Positions 25,159-32,266 of a DNA stretch of 46,389 nucleotides are shown one piece after another (the stretch's first letter is position 1; every line of letters begins with the position of its first letter). The DNA is taken from assembly GCA_035532215.1 (NCBI GenBank), contig DATKRK010000066.1, positions 1-46,389 on the forward strand, in the 5' to 3' direction. Source of the DNA: JAICIG01 sp035532215. GTDB taxonomy: Bacteria; Planctomycetota; Planctomycetia; Pirellulales; JAICIG01. The notes below the pieces were generated by a model. The model did not search any database. It saw nothing but the letters and a program-made list of their open reading frames with translations, and was not told where the DNA came from. The position numbers and the translations under genes were made by a program.

Positions 25159-26757
25159 ATGCCAGGCAAACTGATGCTGGTCGGGTTTGGACCCGGCCAA
25201 CACGACCATCTGACCTTCCGCGGCCGCGCGGCTATCGAAGAGGCCGAAGTGGTCATCGGCTACTCCACCTATATCAAGCTGGTCAAACCGCTCTGCGAGG
25301 GCAAGCAGGTAATTTATACCGGCATGACTGAAGAGTTGAGCCGCGCGCGCAAGGCGATCGACCTGGCTTGCGAAGGCCGCCGAGTCGCTTTGATTTCGTC
25401 GGGAGACGTCGGCGTGTATGGAATGGCCGGGCCCACGTTCGAGATCCTCAAAGAACGCGGTTGGAAGCGCGGCGCAGGGATCGAGGTCGAGGTCGTCCCT
25501 GGCGTCACCGCGGCTAGTTCGTGCGCCAGCGTGCTGGGGGCGCCCTTGATGCACGACTTTTGTACCATCAGCCTGTCCGACCTGCTCACGCCTTGGAACT
25601 TGATCGTCGAGCGGATCGAAGCCGCGGCCAAAGCCGATTTCGTCGTGGCCCTGTACAACCCGAAGAGCGGACGCCGCACGAAGCAGATCGTCGAGGCGCA
25701 GCGGATTTTACTCCGCCACCGCTCCCCGAAGACGCCCGTGGGCCTGGTGAAGTCGTGCTACCGCGACTTGCAGAAGGTGGTGCTCACGACGCTCGACGAC
25801 ATGCTCAACCATGAGATCGGCATGTTGACCACGGTGATCGTCGGCAACAGCCGGACCTTCGAGTTCGAGGGACTGATGGTCACGCCGCGCGGCTATCAGA
25901 CGAAGTACGAGCTGGAAAGCGTCGATCGCTCGACGGTCGAGATGATGCGGCGGCAATTGTCCGAAAAGCCGTCGCCCGGCCGCTCGCTCAAGACTTACGG
26001 CACGCTGTACGGCATTGGCGTCGGTCCCGGCTACGCCAAGTATCTTACGCAGCAGGCGCGAGAGGCGATCGAGAAAGCCGCGTGCGTCTTCTATCCCCGC
26101 GGCAACTCGACGGACGAGAGCCTGGCGCTGAATACGATTGAATCGTTCATGCGCAAAGACGCCCGCGTCGAGGAGCTGATGTTCCCGATGACCAAGGATC
26201 GAGACCTGCTGGAATACTACTGGAACTTGAACGCCCAGAAGGTGGCCGACGTGCTCGCCGCCGGCCAGGACGCCGCCTTCATCACGTTGGGCGATTCGAC
26301 GATGTACAGCACGTTCATCTATGTGGTGAAGACGTTGCGAGAGACGTTGCCGGACGTGCCGATCGAAACCGTGCCGGGCATCTCGAGCTTCTCGGCGGCC
26401 GCGGCCATGATGAACCTGGCCATCGGCGAGGGGACCGAGCGCGTGGCGATCGTGCCGGTCAACCGCGACGTGTCGAACGTGCGCGACGCCCTGGAGGCGT
26501 ACGATACCGTCGTGCTGCTGAAAGCCGGTTCGAAATTGAACCGGCTGGTCGCGCTGCTGGAGGAAATGGATCTGATCGACCATGCCGTGATGTTCAACTA
26601 CATCGGCACGGAGGACGAACGCGTCGAAACCGACTTGCGCCGCTTCCGCAACGAGACGACCGGTTACATGACGCTGATCATCGTCAAGAAATCGAAGACG
26701 TTCCTGGTCGACGACGAGGAGGAGGCCGCTCCGTGGAATACCGCCAAGGTCTCGTGA
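25159..26757 (+). CDS. cbiHL: Fused precorrin-3B C17-methyltransferase (CbiH) and precorrin-2 C20-methyltransferase (CbiL)
   Basis: One continuous 532-residue protein holds two tetrapyrrole methylases. The first (about 1-255) matches CbiH/CobJ: LMLVGFGPGQHDHLT, ISSGDVGVYGMAGP, VVPGVTAASSCASVLGAPL and ALYNPKSGRR. The second (about 275-520) matches CbiL/CobI: LYGIGVGPGYAKYLT, FYPRGNS, TLGDSTMYSTFIYV and VPGISSFSAAAAMM. The linker is about 20 residues. CbiL acts before CbiH in the pathway, with one intermediate between them, so the fusion could pass product on directly. Mycobacteria have a CobI-CobJ fusion in the opposite order. The gene overlaps cobO by 25 bases. Confidence 0.93.
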   Translation: MPGKLMLVGFGPGQHDHLTFRGRAAIEEAEVVIGYSTYIKLVKPLCEGKQVIYTGMTEELSRARKAIDLACEGRRVALISSGDVGVYGMAGPTFEILKERGWKRGAGIEVEVVPGVTAASSCASVLGAPLMHDFCTISLSDLLTPWNLIVERIEAAAKADFVVALYNPKSGRRTKQIVEAQRILLRHRSPKTPVGLVKSCYRDLQKVVLTTLDDMLNHEIGMLTTVIVGNSRTFEFEGLMVTPRGYQTKYELESVDRSTVEMMRRQLSEKPSPGRSLKTYGTLYGIGVGPGYAKYLTQQAREAIEKAACVFYPRGNSTDESLALNTIESFMRKDARVEELMFPMTKDRDLLEYYWNLNAQKVADVLAAGQDAAFITLGDSTMYSTFIYVVKTLRETLPDVPIETVPGISSFSAAAAMMNLAIGEGTERVAIVPVNRDVSNVRDALEAYDTVVLLKAGSKLNRLVALLEEMDLIDHAVMFNYIGTEDERVETDLRRFRNETTGYMTLIIVKKSKTFLVDDEEEAAPWNTAKVS

Positions 26758-27257
26758 TCGTCAACACCGGCAACGGCAAAGGCAAGAGTACGGCGGCTTT
26801 CGGCACGGCGCTGCGCGCTTTGGGCAACGGGTTTTCCGTGCTGGTGGTGCAATTCATCAAGGGAAACTGGAAGACGGGCGAGCGGACCGCCGCGGAGCGT
26901 TTCGAGAACTTCGAATTCCGCGCCATGGGCGAGGGCTTTACTTGGGACACCAAAGATCGCGAGCGCGACACGCAAGTGGCGCTGGAAGCCTGGGCGTTCG
27001 CCCGCGCGCGCATTGCTTCCGGCGAGACCGATCTGGTCGTGCTCGATGAGATCAATTACGCCATCGACTACGGCTATCTGCCGCTCGACGAGGTGCTCGA
27101 GGCGCTGCGCGCGCGTCCGCCGCACGTTCACGTCATTTTGACGGGCCGCAACGCCAAGCCCGAACTGATCGAACTGGCCGACCTGGTCACGGAAATGCGC
27201 GAGATCAAACACCCCTATAAAAAAGGGATCAAGGCCCAGCGAGGAATCGAGTGGTAG
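26733..27257 (+). CDS. cobO: Corrinoid adenosyltransferase (BtuR/CobO/CobA type)
   Basis: Transfers the adenosyl group of ATP to Co(I) of the corrin. The 174-residue protein begins EYRQGLVIVNTGNGKGKST, with the P-loop at about residues 12-20. VVQFIKGNWKTGE, the acidic VVLDEINYAIDYGYL motif and LTGRNAKPELIELADLVTEM are all family signatures. The GTG start at 26733 is preceded by gaggaggagg and overlaps the end of cbiHL. Its position before the late genes fits adenosylation preceding CobQ and CbiB action. Confidence 0.95.
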   Translation: MEYRQGLVIVNTGNGKGKSTAAFGTALRALGNGFSVLVVQFIKGNWKTGERTAAERFENFEFRAMGEGFTWDTKDRERDTQVALEAWAFARARIASGETDLVVLDEINYAIDYGYLPLDEVLEALRARPPHVHVILTGRNAKPELIELADLVTEMREIKHPYKKGIKAQRGIEW

Positions 27258-27268
27258 AAGGAGTTGAG

Positions 27269-28024
27269 ATGAAAGTCTGGTTCGTAGGCGCCGGGCCGGG
27301 AGACCCCGATCTGCTCACGGTGAAAGGCCGGCGGTTGCTGGAACAAGCCGATACGGTGCTCTACGCCGGCAGTCTGATGCCGGAGGGCTTGTTGGCCTTG
27401 GCCAAACCTGGCTCGTCCTGGCACAACACGGCCAAGTTGGCTCTGGGCGAATTCATGCCGATCATGGTCGATGCGGCCCGAGCCGGCCAGACCGTGGTGC
27501 GTTTGGCATCCGGCGACCCGGCCATTTACGGGGCCATGGGCGAGATGACGGCTTGGCTCAAACGCGAAGGGATCGCTTACGAGGTGGTGCCGGGCGTCAG
27601 CTCGTTTCTCGCCGCAGCGGCGGCCTTGGGGCACGAGTTGACCGTGCCCGACGTGGCCCAGTCGATCATTCTCACCCGCACCGAGGGGCGGACGAAAATG
27701 CCCGACGGCGAACAACTCGCAGATCTGGCCCGCCACCGCACCACGTTGGTGATCTTTCTCAGCACGCAGGTCATCCGCATGATCGTCGACGAACTGCGCA
27801 CGGCCTACCCGGCGGAAACTCCGGTCGCGGTGGTTTACCGCGCGTCGTGGCCGGATCAGAAAATCGTGCGCGGCACGCTCGCCGACATTGCCGAACGGGT
27901 GATCGAACAGGGGATTTCAATGACGGCGATCGTGATCGTCGGCGAGGCGCTGGCGGCCGAGGGGCGCCGCTCGAAGCTGTACGACGAAACGTTCAGCCAC
28001 GCCTTTCGGAGGGCCAAAGAGTGA
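27269..28024 (+). CDS. cbiF: Cobalt-precorrin-4 C11-methyltransferase
   Basis: CbiF/CobM methylates C11. The start VWFVGAGPGDPDLLTVKGRRLL, then YAGSLMPEGLL, VRLASGDPAIYGAMGEM and VVPGVSSFLAAAAALGHELT, identify it clearly; TEGRTKMP is the characteristic loop. I start at ATG 27269, which has AAGGAG 5 bases upstream; the open frame begins 18 bases earlier inside cobO. The stop overlaps the GTG of the DUF1802 gene (GTGA). Confidence 0.95.
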   Translation: MKVWFVGAGPGDPDLLTVKGRRLLEQADTVLYAGSLMPEGLLALAKPGSSWHNTAKLALGEFMPIMVDAARAGQTVVRLASGDPAIYGAMGEMTAWLKREGIAYEVVPGVSSFLAAAAALGHELTVPDVAQSIILTRTEGRTKMPDGEQLADLARHRTTLVIFLSTQVIRMIVDELRTAYPAETPVAVVYRASWPDQKIVRGTLADIAERVIEQGISMTAIVIVGEALAAEGRRSKLYDETFSHAFRRAKE

Positions 28025-28578
28025 AAACGGCGTTCAAGGAATGGGCCGTGATTTGCAAGGCGTTGGCCAGTGGCCGGCAGGCGCTCATTTTGCGAAAGGG
28101 GGGCATTGTCGAAGCCGGAGGCGAGTTTCGCCCCGACCAGCCCGAGTTTTTTTTGTTCCCCACCTTTTCCCACCAGTCGCCCGACAACGTGGTTCCCGAG
28201 GCCCGGCCGCTCTTGATCGATTTAGAGGCCGAGGAGCCCGAGACGGGCACGATCGTGTTGCGGCATTACGCCACGGTCGCCGAGGCGTTGCGCGTCAAGA
28301 GCTTGTCTGCCGTGCTGCGGCTGCGCGGCCAGCACGTCTGGGCCGACGAGGTCGTCGAGGAGCGGTTCCACCGTTGGCGAGATTTTGTTTACGCGCTGGT
28401 GGTGCGAGTCTACGCTCTGCCGCAAGCGGTCGTGTTGCCGCTGGAGGAGGAATACACGGGCTGTAAGTCGTGGATCGAGTTGACCCATGACGTTTCGACC
28501 GCTGGCTCCTCGCCGGTTTTGAGCGACGAGGAGTTTGCGCGTCGCCATGCGTCGATCCGCGCCGCGCTGCACGGCTAA
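28021..28578 (+). CDS. DUF1802 family protein, 185 aa
   Basis: Begins with GTG at 28021, coupled to the cbiF stop. The N-terminal FKEWAVICKALASGRQALILRKGGI and the following FFLFPTFSHQ stretch match DUF1802, a family of unknown function. The middle contains beta-rich sequence; the end has FVYALVVRVYALPQAVVLPLEEEYTGCKSWIEL, also conserved in the family as I recall. No signal peptide or membrane helix is seen. A metal or nucleotide function cannot be read from motifs. Being inside a riboswitch-controlled cobalamin operon and coupled on its 5' side suggests a link to B12 synthesis or use, but it may be a passenger. Confidence 0.85.
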   Translation: MKTAFKEWAVICKALASGRQALILRKGGIVEAGGEFRPDQPEFFLFPTFSHQSPDNVVPEARPLLIDLEAEEPETGTIVLRHYATVAEALRVKSLSAVLRLRGQHVWADEVVEERFHRWRDFVYALVVRVYALPQAVVLPLEEEYTGCKSWIELTHDVSTAGSSPVLSDEEFARRHASIRAALHG

Positions 28579-28592
28579 GGGAACCCAACTCG

Positions 28593-29441
28593 ATGCCCCA
28601 AGGCTCCACAATCGAATCCGAACATTCGCCTCGTCCGAACGCAATTCGTCGGCCTCAAGCAATCGTCGTACAGTGCCAGGCTTTTTGGGCGGCGGTGCAA
28701 TTCCTGACGCGCGTGCCGACGCCAACGCGGCCAATTTCCGAGTCGCAGCACGAGGGGCCGCGATTGCAGCTTGCGACGATCTATTTTCCGCTGGTTGGCG
28801 CGCTGATCGGTCTGGCGACAGGCACGGTGATTTGGCTGGCATCCTGCGCCTGGCCGATCTGGCTCGCGGTCTCGCTGGGACTGGTTGTCGAAGCGCTGCT
28901 CACCGGCGCATTGCACGAAGATGCGCTCGCCGATTGCTGCGACGCCCTGGGCGGGGGCTGGACGCGAACCGACGTGCTGCGGATTCTCGACGACAGCCGG
29001 CTGGGAACTTACGGCGTTCTGGGACTGGCATTCGCCTTGTTCCTGCGAGCGGGCGCGCTCGCGTCGCTCGATGCCAGCCTTCTTTTGCCGGCGGTCGTGG
29101 CCTCCGCCGCGATCGGGCGTTGGGCCATGGTGTTGGCAATGGCTTGGCTCGCGCCTCTGCCCGACCGGCCGAGCCTGACGCAGCAGACCGGCCGGCAAAC
29201 CTTGGGCGTGCATGTGTTTTGGGGCGCATGCACGGCGCTCGCCGGCTCCCTGCCGCTCGCGTTTCAGTCGCCATGGCGGTTCGGATTGTCGATCGCGGTT
29301 GTCTTAGCAGTCACCGCGTGGTTCGTTTCTTATCTGCGGCGGCGAATCGGCGGCACGACGGGCGACGCTGTGGGAGCGGTCTGTTATGTTTCGCAAATCG
29401 TGGTGCTTCTCTGTTGCAGCCTGCGGTGGCCCTGGCAATGA
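28593..29441 (+). CDS. cobS: Cobalamin synthase (adenosylcobinamide-GDP ribazoletransferase)
   Basis: CobS, an inner-membrane enzyme, joins adenosylcobinamide-GDP and alpha-ribazole (or its phosphate) in the final assembly step. The polytopic 282-residue protein starts its conserved part with FWAAVQFLTRVPTP. The metal-binding signature LHEDALADCCDALGGGWTR lies at about residues 108-126, followed by RILDDSRLGTYG. GGTTGDAVGA near the C-terminus is also conserved. An agggaaccc stretch upstream of ATG 28593 may be the ribosome-binding site. Its stop overlaps cobC by 4 bases. Confidence 0.95.
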   Translation: MPQGSTIESEHSPRPNAIRRPQAIVVQCQAFWAAVQFLTRVPTPTRPISESQHEGPRLQLATIYFPLVGALIGLATGTVIWLASCAWPIWLAVSLGLVVEALLTGALHEDALADCCDALGGGWTRTDVLRILDDSRLGTYGVLGLAFALFLRAGALASLDASLLLPAVVASAAIGRWAMVLAMAWLAPLPDRPSLTQQTGRQTLGVHVFWGACTALAGSLPLAFQSPWRFGLSIAVVLAVTAWFVSYLRRRIGGTTGDAVGAVCYVSQIVVLLCCSLRWPWQ

Positions 29442-30100
29442 ACTCGAACCGCGCCTCACGTCGGATCCTGCTGGTGCGCCATGGCAGCGTAGCCGCCCGT
29501 TACAAGGGCGTCTGCTATGGCCGTAGCGACGTGGAACTCAGCGACGAAGGACGACGGGAAAGCCGTCTCGTGGCAGAGGAGTTGGCCGCGCTGCCGATGA
29601 CGCGCCTCTTTCACAGCGGACTGTCGCGGGCCAGGCTGCTGGCAGAATTGATTTCCGCGCTCACCGCCGTGCCGCCCATCGCGGCGCCCGCCTTGGCGGA
29701 AATCGATTTCGGCCAATGGGAGTTGCGAACCTGGCAAGACATTTTCGCAGAGACAGGAGATGCCATGGCCGGCATGATTCATTCGCCGGCAACGTTTCGT
29801 CCGCCGTCGGGCGAAACCGTTTTCGAGCTGCGCGACCGGGTGCTCGCCTGGCATCGCGAGTTACCCAGCGACGGGCTGATCGTGGCTGTCGCGCACGGCG
29901 GATCGATCGCTGCGCTGCGGGGCGCTCTGGCGGGACTGCCTGCGTCTCGATGGCCAGAGCTGATCCCGCCGCACGGGCGATGGGTGGAACTTGACGAAAC
30001 TGCCAATCAACCAGCGAGGCGCCCGTTGCTTGTGGATCGCGCGCCTGGCGATCAAATGGATCTGGCATCTCAGCCGCGGGCTGGTGAGAGTAATCTATGA
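29438..30100 (+). CDS. cobC: Alpha-ribazole phosphatase-like histidine phosphatase
   Basis: A histidine-phosphatase superfamily member of about 220 residues. The catalytic RHG is in ILLVRHGSVAARYKGVCYG (His about residue 16), and the second His is in VAVAHGGSIAALRG. FHSGLSRARLLAELI and EIDFGQWE are typical of CobC. In this position it would remove the phosphate from alpha-ribazole phosphate or adenosylcobalamin phosphate. The ATG at 29438 overlaps the cobS stop and the 3' end overlaps the next gene by 4 bases. Confidence 0.9.
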   Translation: MNSNRASRRILLVRHGSVAARYKGVCYGRSDVELSDEGRRESRLVAEELAALPMTRLFHSGLSRARLLAELISALTAVPPIAAPALAEIDFGQWELRTWQDIFAETGDAMAGMIHSPATFRPPSGETVFELRDRVLAWHRELPSDGLIVAVAHGGSIAALRGALAGLPASRWPELIPPHGRWVELDETANQPARRPLLVDRAPGDQMDLASQPRAGESNL

Positions 30101-30495
30101 GCGAAGAGCCTGTTGCCATCGAGAAGCCGGCCAGCCGCACGCAATCGCAACTCGCTCAGCTCTTCTTGTGCCGCGGATGCTGCTGCGGACAGACAGCGCG
30201 AGGACTGCCCGAAGTGCCCGTCGAACGCATCAAGGCCATTTGGAAGGCGGAGAAACTCAACCGTACGATCCAACTCACGATTTCAGGCTGCTTGGGGCCC
30301 TGTGACGTACCGAATGTCGTACTGGTGCTGACGGCCCGTAGAGCCGACTGGTTCGTCAACGTTACGGTCGATTTCCTTTACGACAGTTTGGTCGATTGGG
30401 CGCGGATGTGCCATCTGTCTGAGACGTTGTTGCCGCTGCCGCCCGCATTAGACGTCCATCGCCTGGAGCGATTTAAGACTCGCAGTTTCCACTGA
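30097..30495 (+). CDS. Second thioredoxin-like [2Fe-2S] ferredoxin-like protein, 132 aa
   Basis: Cys25, Cys28-30 and then Cys65 and Cys69 (FLCRGCCCG and SGCLGPCDVPNVV) fit a thioredoxin-fold ferredoxin with an enriched first Cys cluster. The region is preceded by a short polar N-terminus and followed by a segment that ends in a leucine/proline-rich tail. It is the last gene of the cobalamin operon, coupled to cobC by an ATGA overlap. It is clearly more diverged than the ferredoxin at 20.2 kb. Electron transfer in corrin reduction or cobalt reduction before adenosylation is plausible. Confidence 0.82.
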   Translation: MSEEPVAIEKPASRTQSQLAQLFLCRGCCCGQTARGLPEVPVERIKAIWKAEKLNRTIQLTISGCLGPCDVPNVVLVLTARRADWFVNVTVDFLYDSLVDWARMCHLSETLLPLPPALDVHRLERFKTRSFH

Positions 30496-30877
30496 TTCCG
30501 CACGATACAAAAACATTGTCGGACGCGGGCCACGGGTGGATCAAGGATTTGTGAGGCGCCGTCCTAACCAAAAACGTGGTCCGTCGGAACCGTGGGCGGA
30601 GACCGAGGCTGCCCACTCCGTCGAACATCTGTTCGACTACTTGTAGAAATGGCTTCCAAGCGTCGGACGCAGGATTTCCGAACCAGCCGGCCGGTGGCGA
30701 AAACTTCGCCGGCTGTGGCGGTTTCGTCGCCAGCCTCCGTGAGAATCTTGACGGCGGCAGACCCATTTCCGCAGAATGCCCTCCTCGGAAGCCCGCTTAT
30801 GGGCATGGCCCGATCTTTGCACATAGCTCGGACATTTCGAGCGCAATTTCCCGCCCGCTTCATCCATCAGGTCAGCC
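30496..30877. other. Intergenic region with repeat copies, no gene seen
   Basis: About 380 bases separate the cobalamin operon from the pseudopilin gene. It holds two copies of a GTCCG(T/A)CGGAACCG-type element (see the repeat entries). The open frames crossing it look like translated repeat, not protein. No clear terminator for the 19-kb operon is visible. Confidence 0.6.
30506..30608 (+). repeat. Dispersed repeat, two adjacent copies
   Basis: Copy 1 (30506-30539) reads tacaaaaacattgtcggacg and continues. Copy 2 (30556-30608) runs from gcgccgtcct through ccgtcggaaccgtgggcgga to gaccgagg. Copy 2 aligns with 44745-44798 over about 53 bases with roughly ten differences and a one-base gap. Copy 1 is a weaker match to the same element. 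Confidence 0.6.
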
Positions 30878-31777
30878 ATGCTCCGTCGCCGCGCATTCAC
30901 TTTAGTCGAATTGCTGGTGGTAATTGCCATCATTGGATTGCTAGTAGCCTTGTTGCTGCCCGCGGTGCAGGCGGCGCGCGAGGCGGCGAGGAGGACGCAA
31001 TGCGTCAACAATCTGAAGCAGATCGGCCTGGCTTGCCAGAACTATGGCGACGTGTACGACGGCCTGCCGCCGGCCAGCGTCTATTCGCCCACGATGACCG
31101 ACTCGGGCCGCCACGGCTGGGTTTCGCTGATTTTGCCTTTCTTCGAGCAGCAGGCTCTGCATTCGCTGTATAACTTCAACATCGCCTGGTACGACGTATC
31201 TCAACGCAAGGCCGTAGCCACCGAGCTGGCCGCGATGCAATGTCCTTCGACGGCAGCGCCGCGGATGATTACGGTCAGTCCGGTCGGCGTGGCGTTTCAG
31301 GCCGCCGCGGCCGATTATTTTGCCATTCAAGGGCTGAACGGCAATCTCGTGCCGGGCTACTTGCCGGCCACGTACAAGCTGACCGGCGCGATGCAAGACG
31401 ACCACGTGCGTCGCTACGCCGAAATCACCGACGGCTCCTCGAACACGGTGATGGTTTCCGAGATGGCCGGCCGGCCCGTCTATTGGCACAACGACGCGGC
31501 CGATCCGACCAAGCCCCCCTTGACCTACGGCTACGGCGCCTGGGCCCACAATAATAAGCACTTCATCCGCACCTATACCGACGACGGGCTGGTTTCGCCC
31601 GGCGGCTGCCCGCTGAATTGTGCCAACCGCTGGGCGATCTACTCGTTCCATCCGCTCGGCGCCAACGGACTGTTCGCCGACGGTTCGGTGCGGTTCTTGC
31701 CGAGGTCGATGGACGTTGAAGTGTTCTTCGCCATCGTCACGCTCGCTGGAGGAGAATCGTGGAGCAACAACTTGTGA
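30878..31777 (+). CDS. DUF1559 pseudopilin-like protein, 299 aa
   Basis: The type IV pilin/pseudopilin leader MLRRRAFTLVELLVVIAIIG has the cleavage-methylation motif before FTLVELLVV and one hydrophobic helix. The DUF1559 body follows, with LLPAVQAAREAARRTQCVNNLKQIGLACQNY. The conserved H-x9-DG end is FHPLGANGLFADGSVRFL. These proteins are vastly expanded in Planctomycetes and their functions are mostly unknown; a role as minor pseudopilins in envelope secretion structures is inferred. It lies 55 bases upstream of the lipoprotein and CobN-like genes on the same strand, and this arrangement of pseudopilin followed by small lipoprotein is common in this phylum. Confidence 0.93.
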   Translation: MLRRRAFTLVELLVVIAIIGLLVALLLPAVQAAREAARRTQCVNNLKQIGLACQNYGDVYDGLPPASVYSPTMTDSGRHGWVSLILPFFEQQALHSLYNFNIAWYDVSQRKAVATELAAMQCPSTAAPRMITVSPVGVAFQAAAADYFAIQGLNGNLVPGYLPATYKLTGAMQDDHVRRYAEITDGSSNTVMVSEMAGRPVYWHNDAADPTKPPLTYGYGAWAHNNKHFIRTYTDDGLVSPGGCPLNCANRWAIYSFHPLGANGLFADGSVRFLPRSMDVEVFFAIVTLAGGESWSNNL

Positions 31778-31832
31778 GGCGACGGCGGTTGAACTGTTCG
31801 GTCGATTTAACGTTCTTAAAAGCTCGCCTTCC

Positions 31833-32261
31833 ATGAGATCCTGTTTTCTTTACCTGGGCGTCGCCTTGATCGCCTTGCAAGCCGCTTGTCAAAAGAAGGT
31901 CGAACGGCTGCCGGTATTTCCGGTGCGGGGGAAAGTGCTGGTCGAAGGCCAGCCGGCGGCCGGGGCGCGGGTCGGCTTTTATCCGCTCGACGATCCGTTC
32001 GCTCCCAAACCGCAAGCTCAAGTCGGCGCCGATGGTTCGTTTCGACTCAGCACGTACGAAACGGGCGACGGGGCGCCGGCCGGCCGCTATGGCGTGACAA
32101 TCGCCTGGCCGGGCCCTAACCCGCGCAGCAACGGCGAAGGCGACGAAGAAATCGAGGGGCCCGACCGGCTCCGCGGCCGTTACAGCGATCCGCAGACTTC
32201 CAAGTGGAAAATCGAGGTCGGCTCGCAGCCGCTGGAACTGGAACCGTTCAACGTGGAGTGA
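31833..32261 (+). CDS. Small lipoprotein with carboxypeptidase-regulatory-like fold, 142 aa
   Basis: The signal sequence MRSCFLYLGVALIALQAACQ ends in a lipobox (LQAAC) at about Cys19. The mature part reads FPVRGKVLVEGQPAAGARVGFYPL, and then DGSFRLSTYETGDGAPAGRY-like sequence. This is the transthyretin-like/carboxypeptidase-regulatory beta-sandwich frequent in planctomycete lipoproteins. It ends 5 bases before the GTG of the exported CobN-like protein, so the two should be co-translated. Its partner could be a surface or periplasmic complex; no catalytic residues are seen. Confidence 0.85.
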   Translation: MRSCFLYLGVALIALQAACQKKVERLPVFPVRGKVLVEGQPAAGARVGFYPLDDPFAPKPQAQVGADGSFRLSTYETGDGAPAGRYGVTIAWPGPNPRSNGEGDEEIEGPDRLRGRYSDPQTSKWKIEVGSQPLELEPFNVE

Positions 32262-32266
32262 CCGTC

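Noticed and set aside
23965..25554. Minus-strand open frame of 529 codons opposite cbiG and cbiHL
   Set aside because: Shadow frame; both plus-strand genes are clear family members.
27553..28578. A single 341-codon plus-strand frame covering DUF1802 and part of cbiF
   Set aside because: The upstream half is an out-of-frame reading of cbiF. The real gene starts at GTG 28021 with stop-start overlap.
28535..30100. A 521-codon frame suggesting a fusion before cobC
   Set aside because: Its first half is cobS read out of frame; cobC starts at ATG 29438 overlapping the cobS stop.
30576..30905. Open frames in the 30.5-30.9 kb intergenic region
   Set aside because: The translations come from the dispersed repeat and flanking sequence, with no start signals or family similarity.
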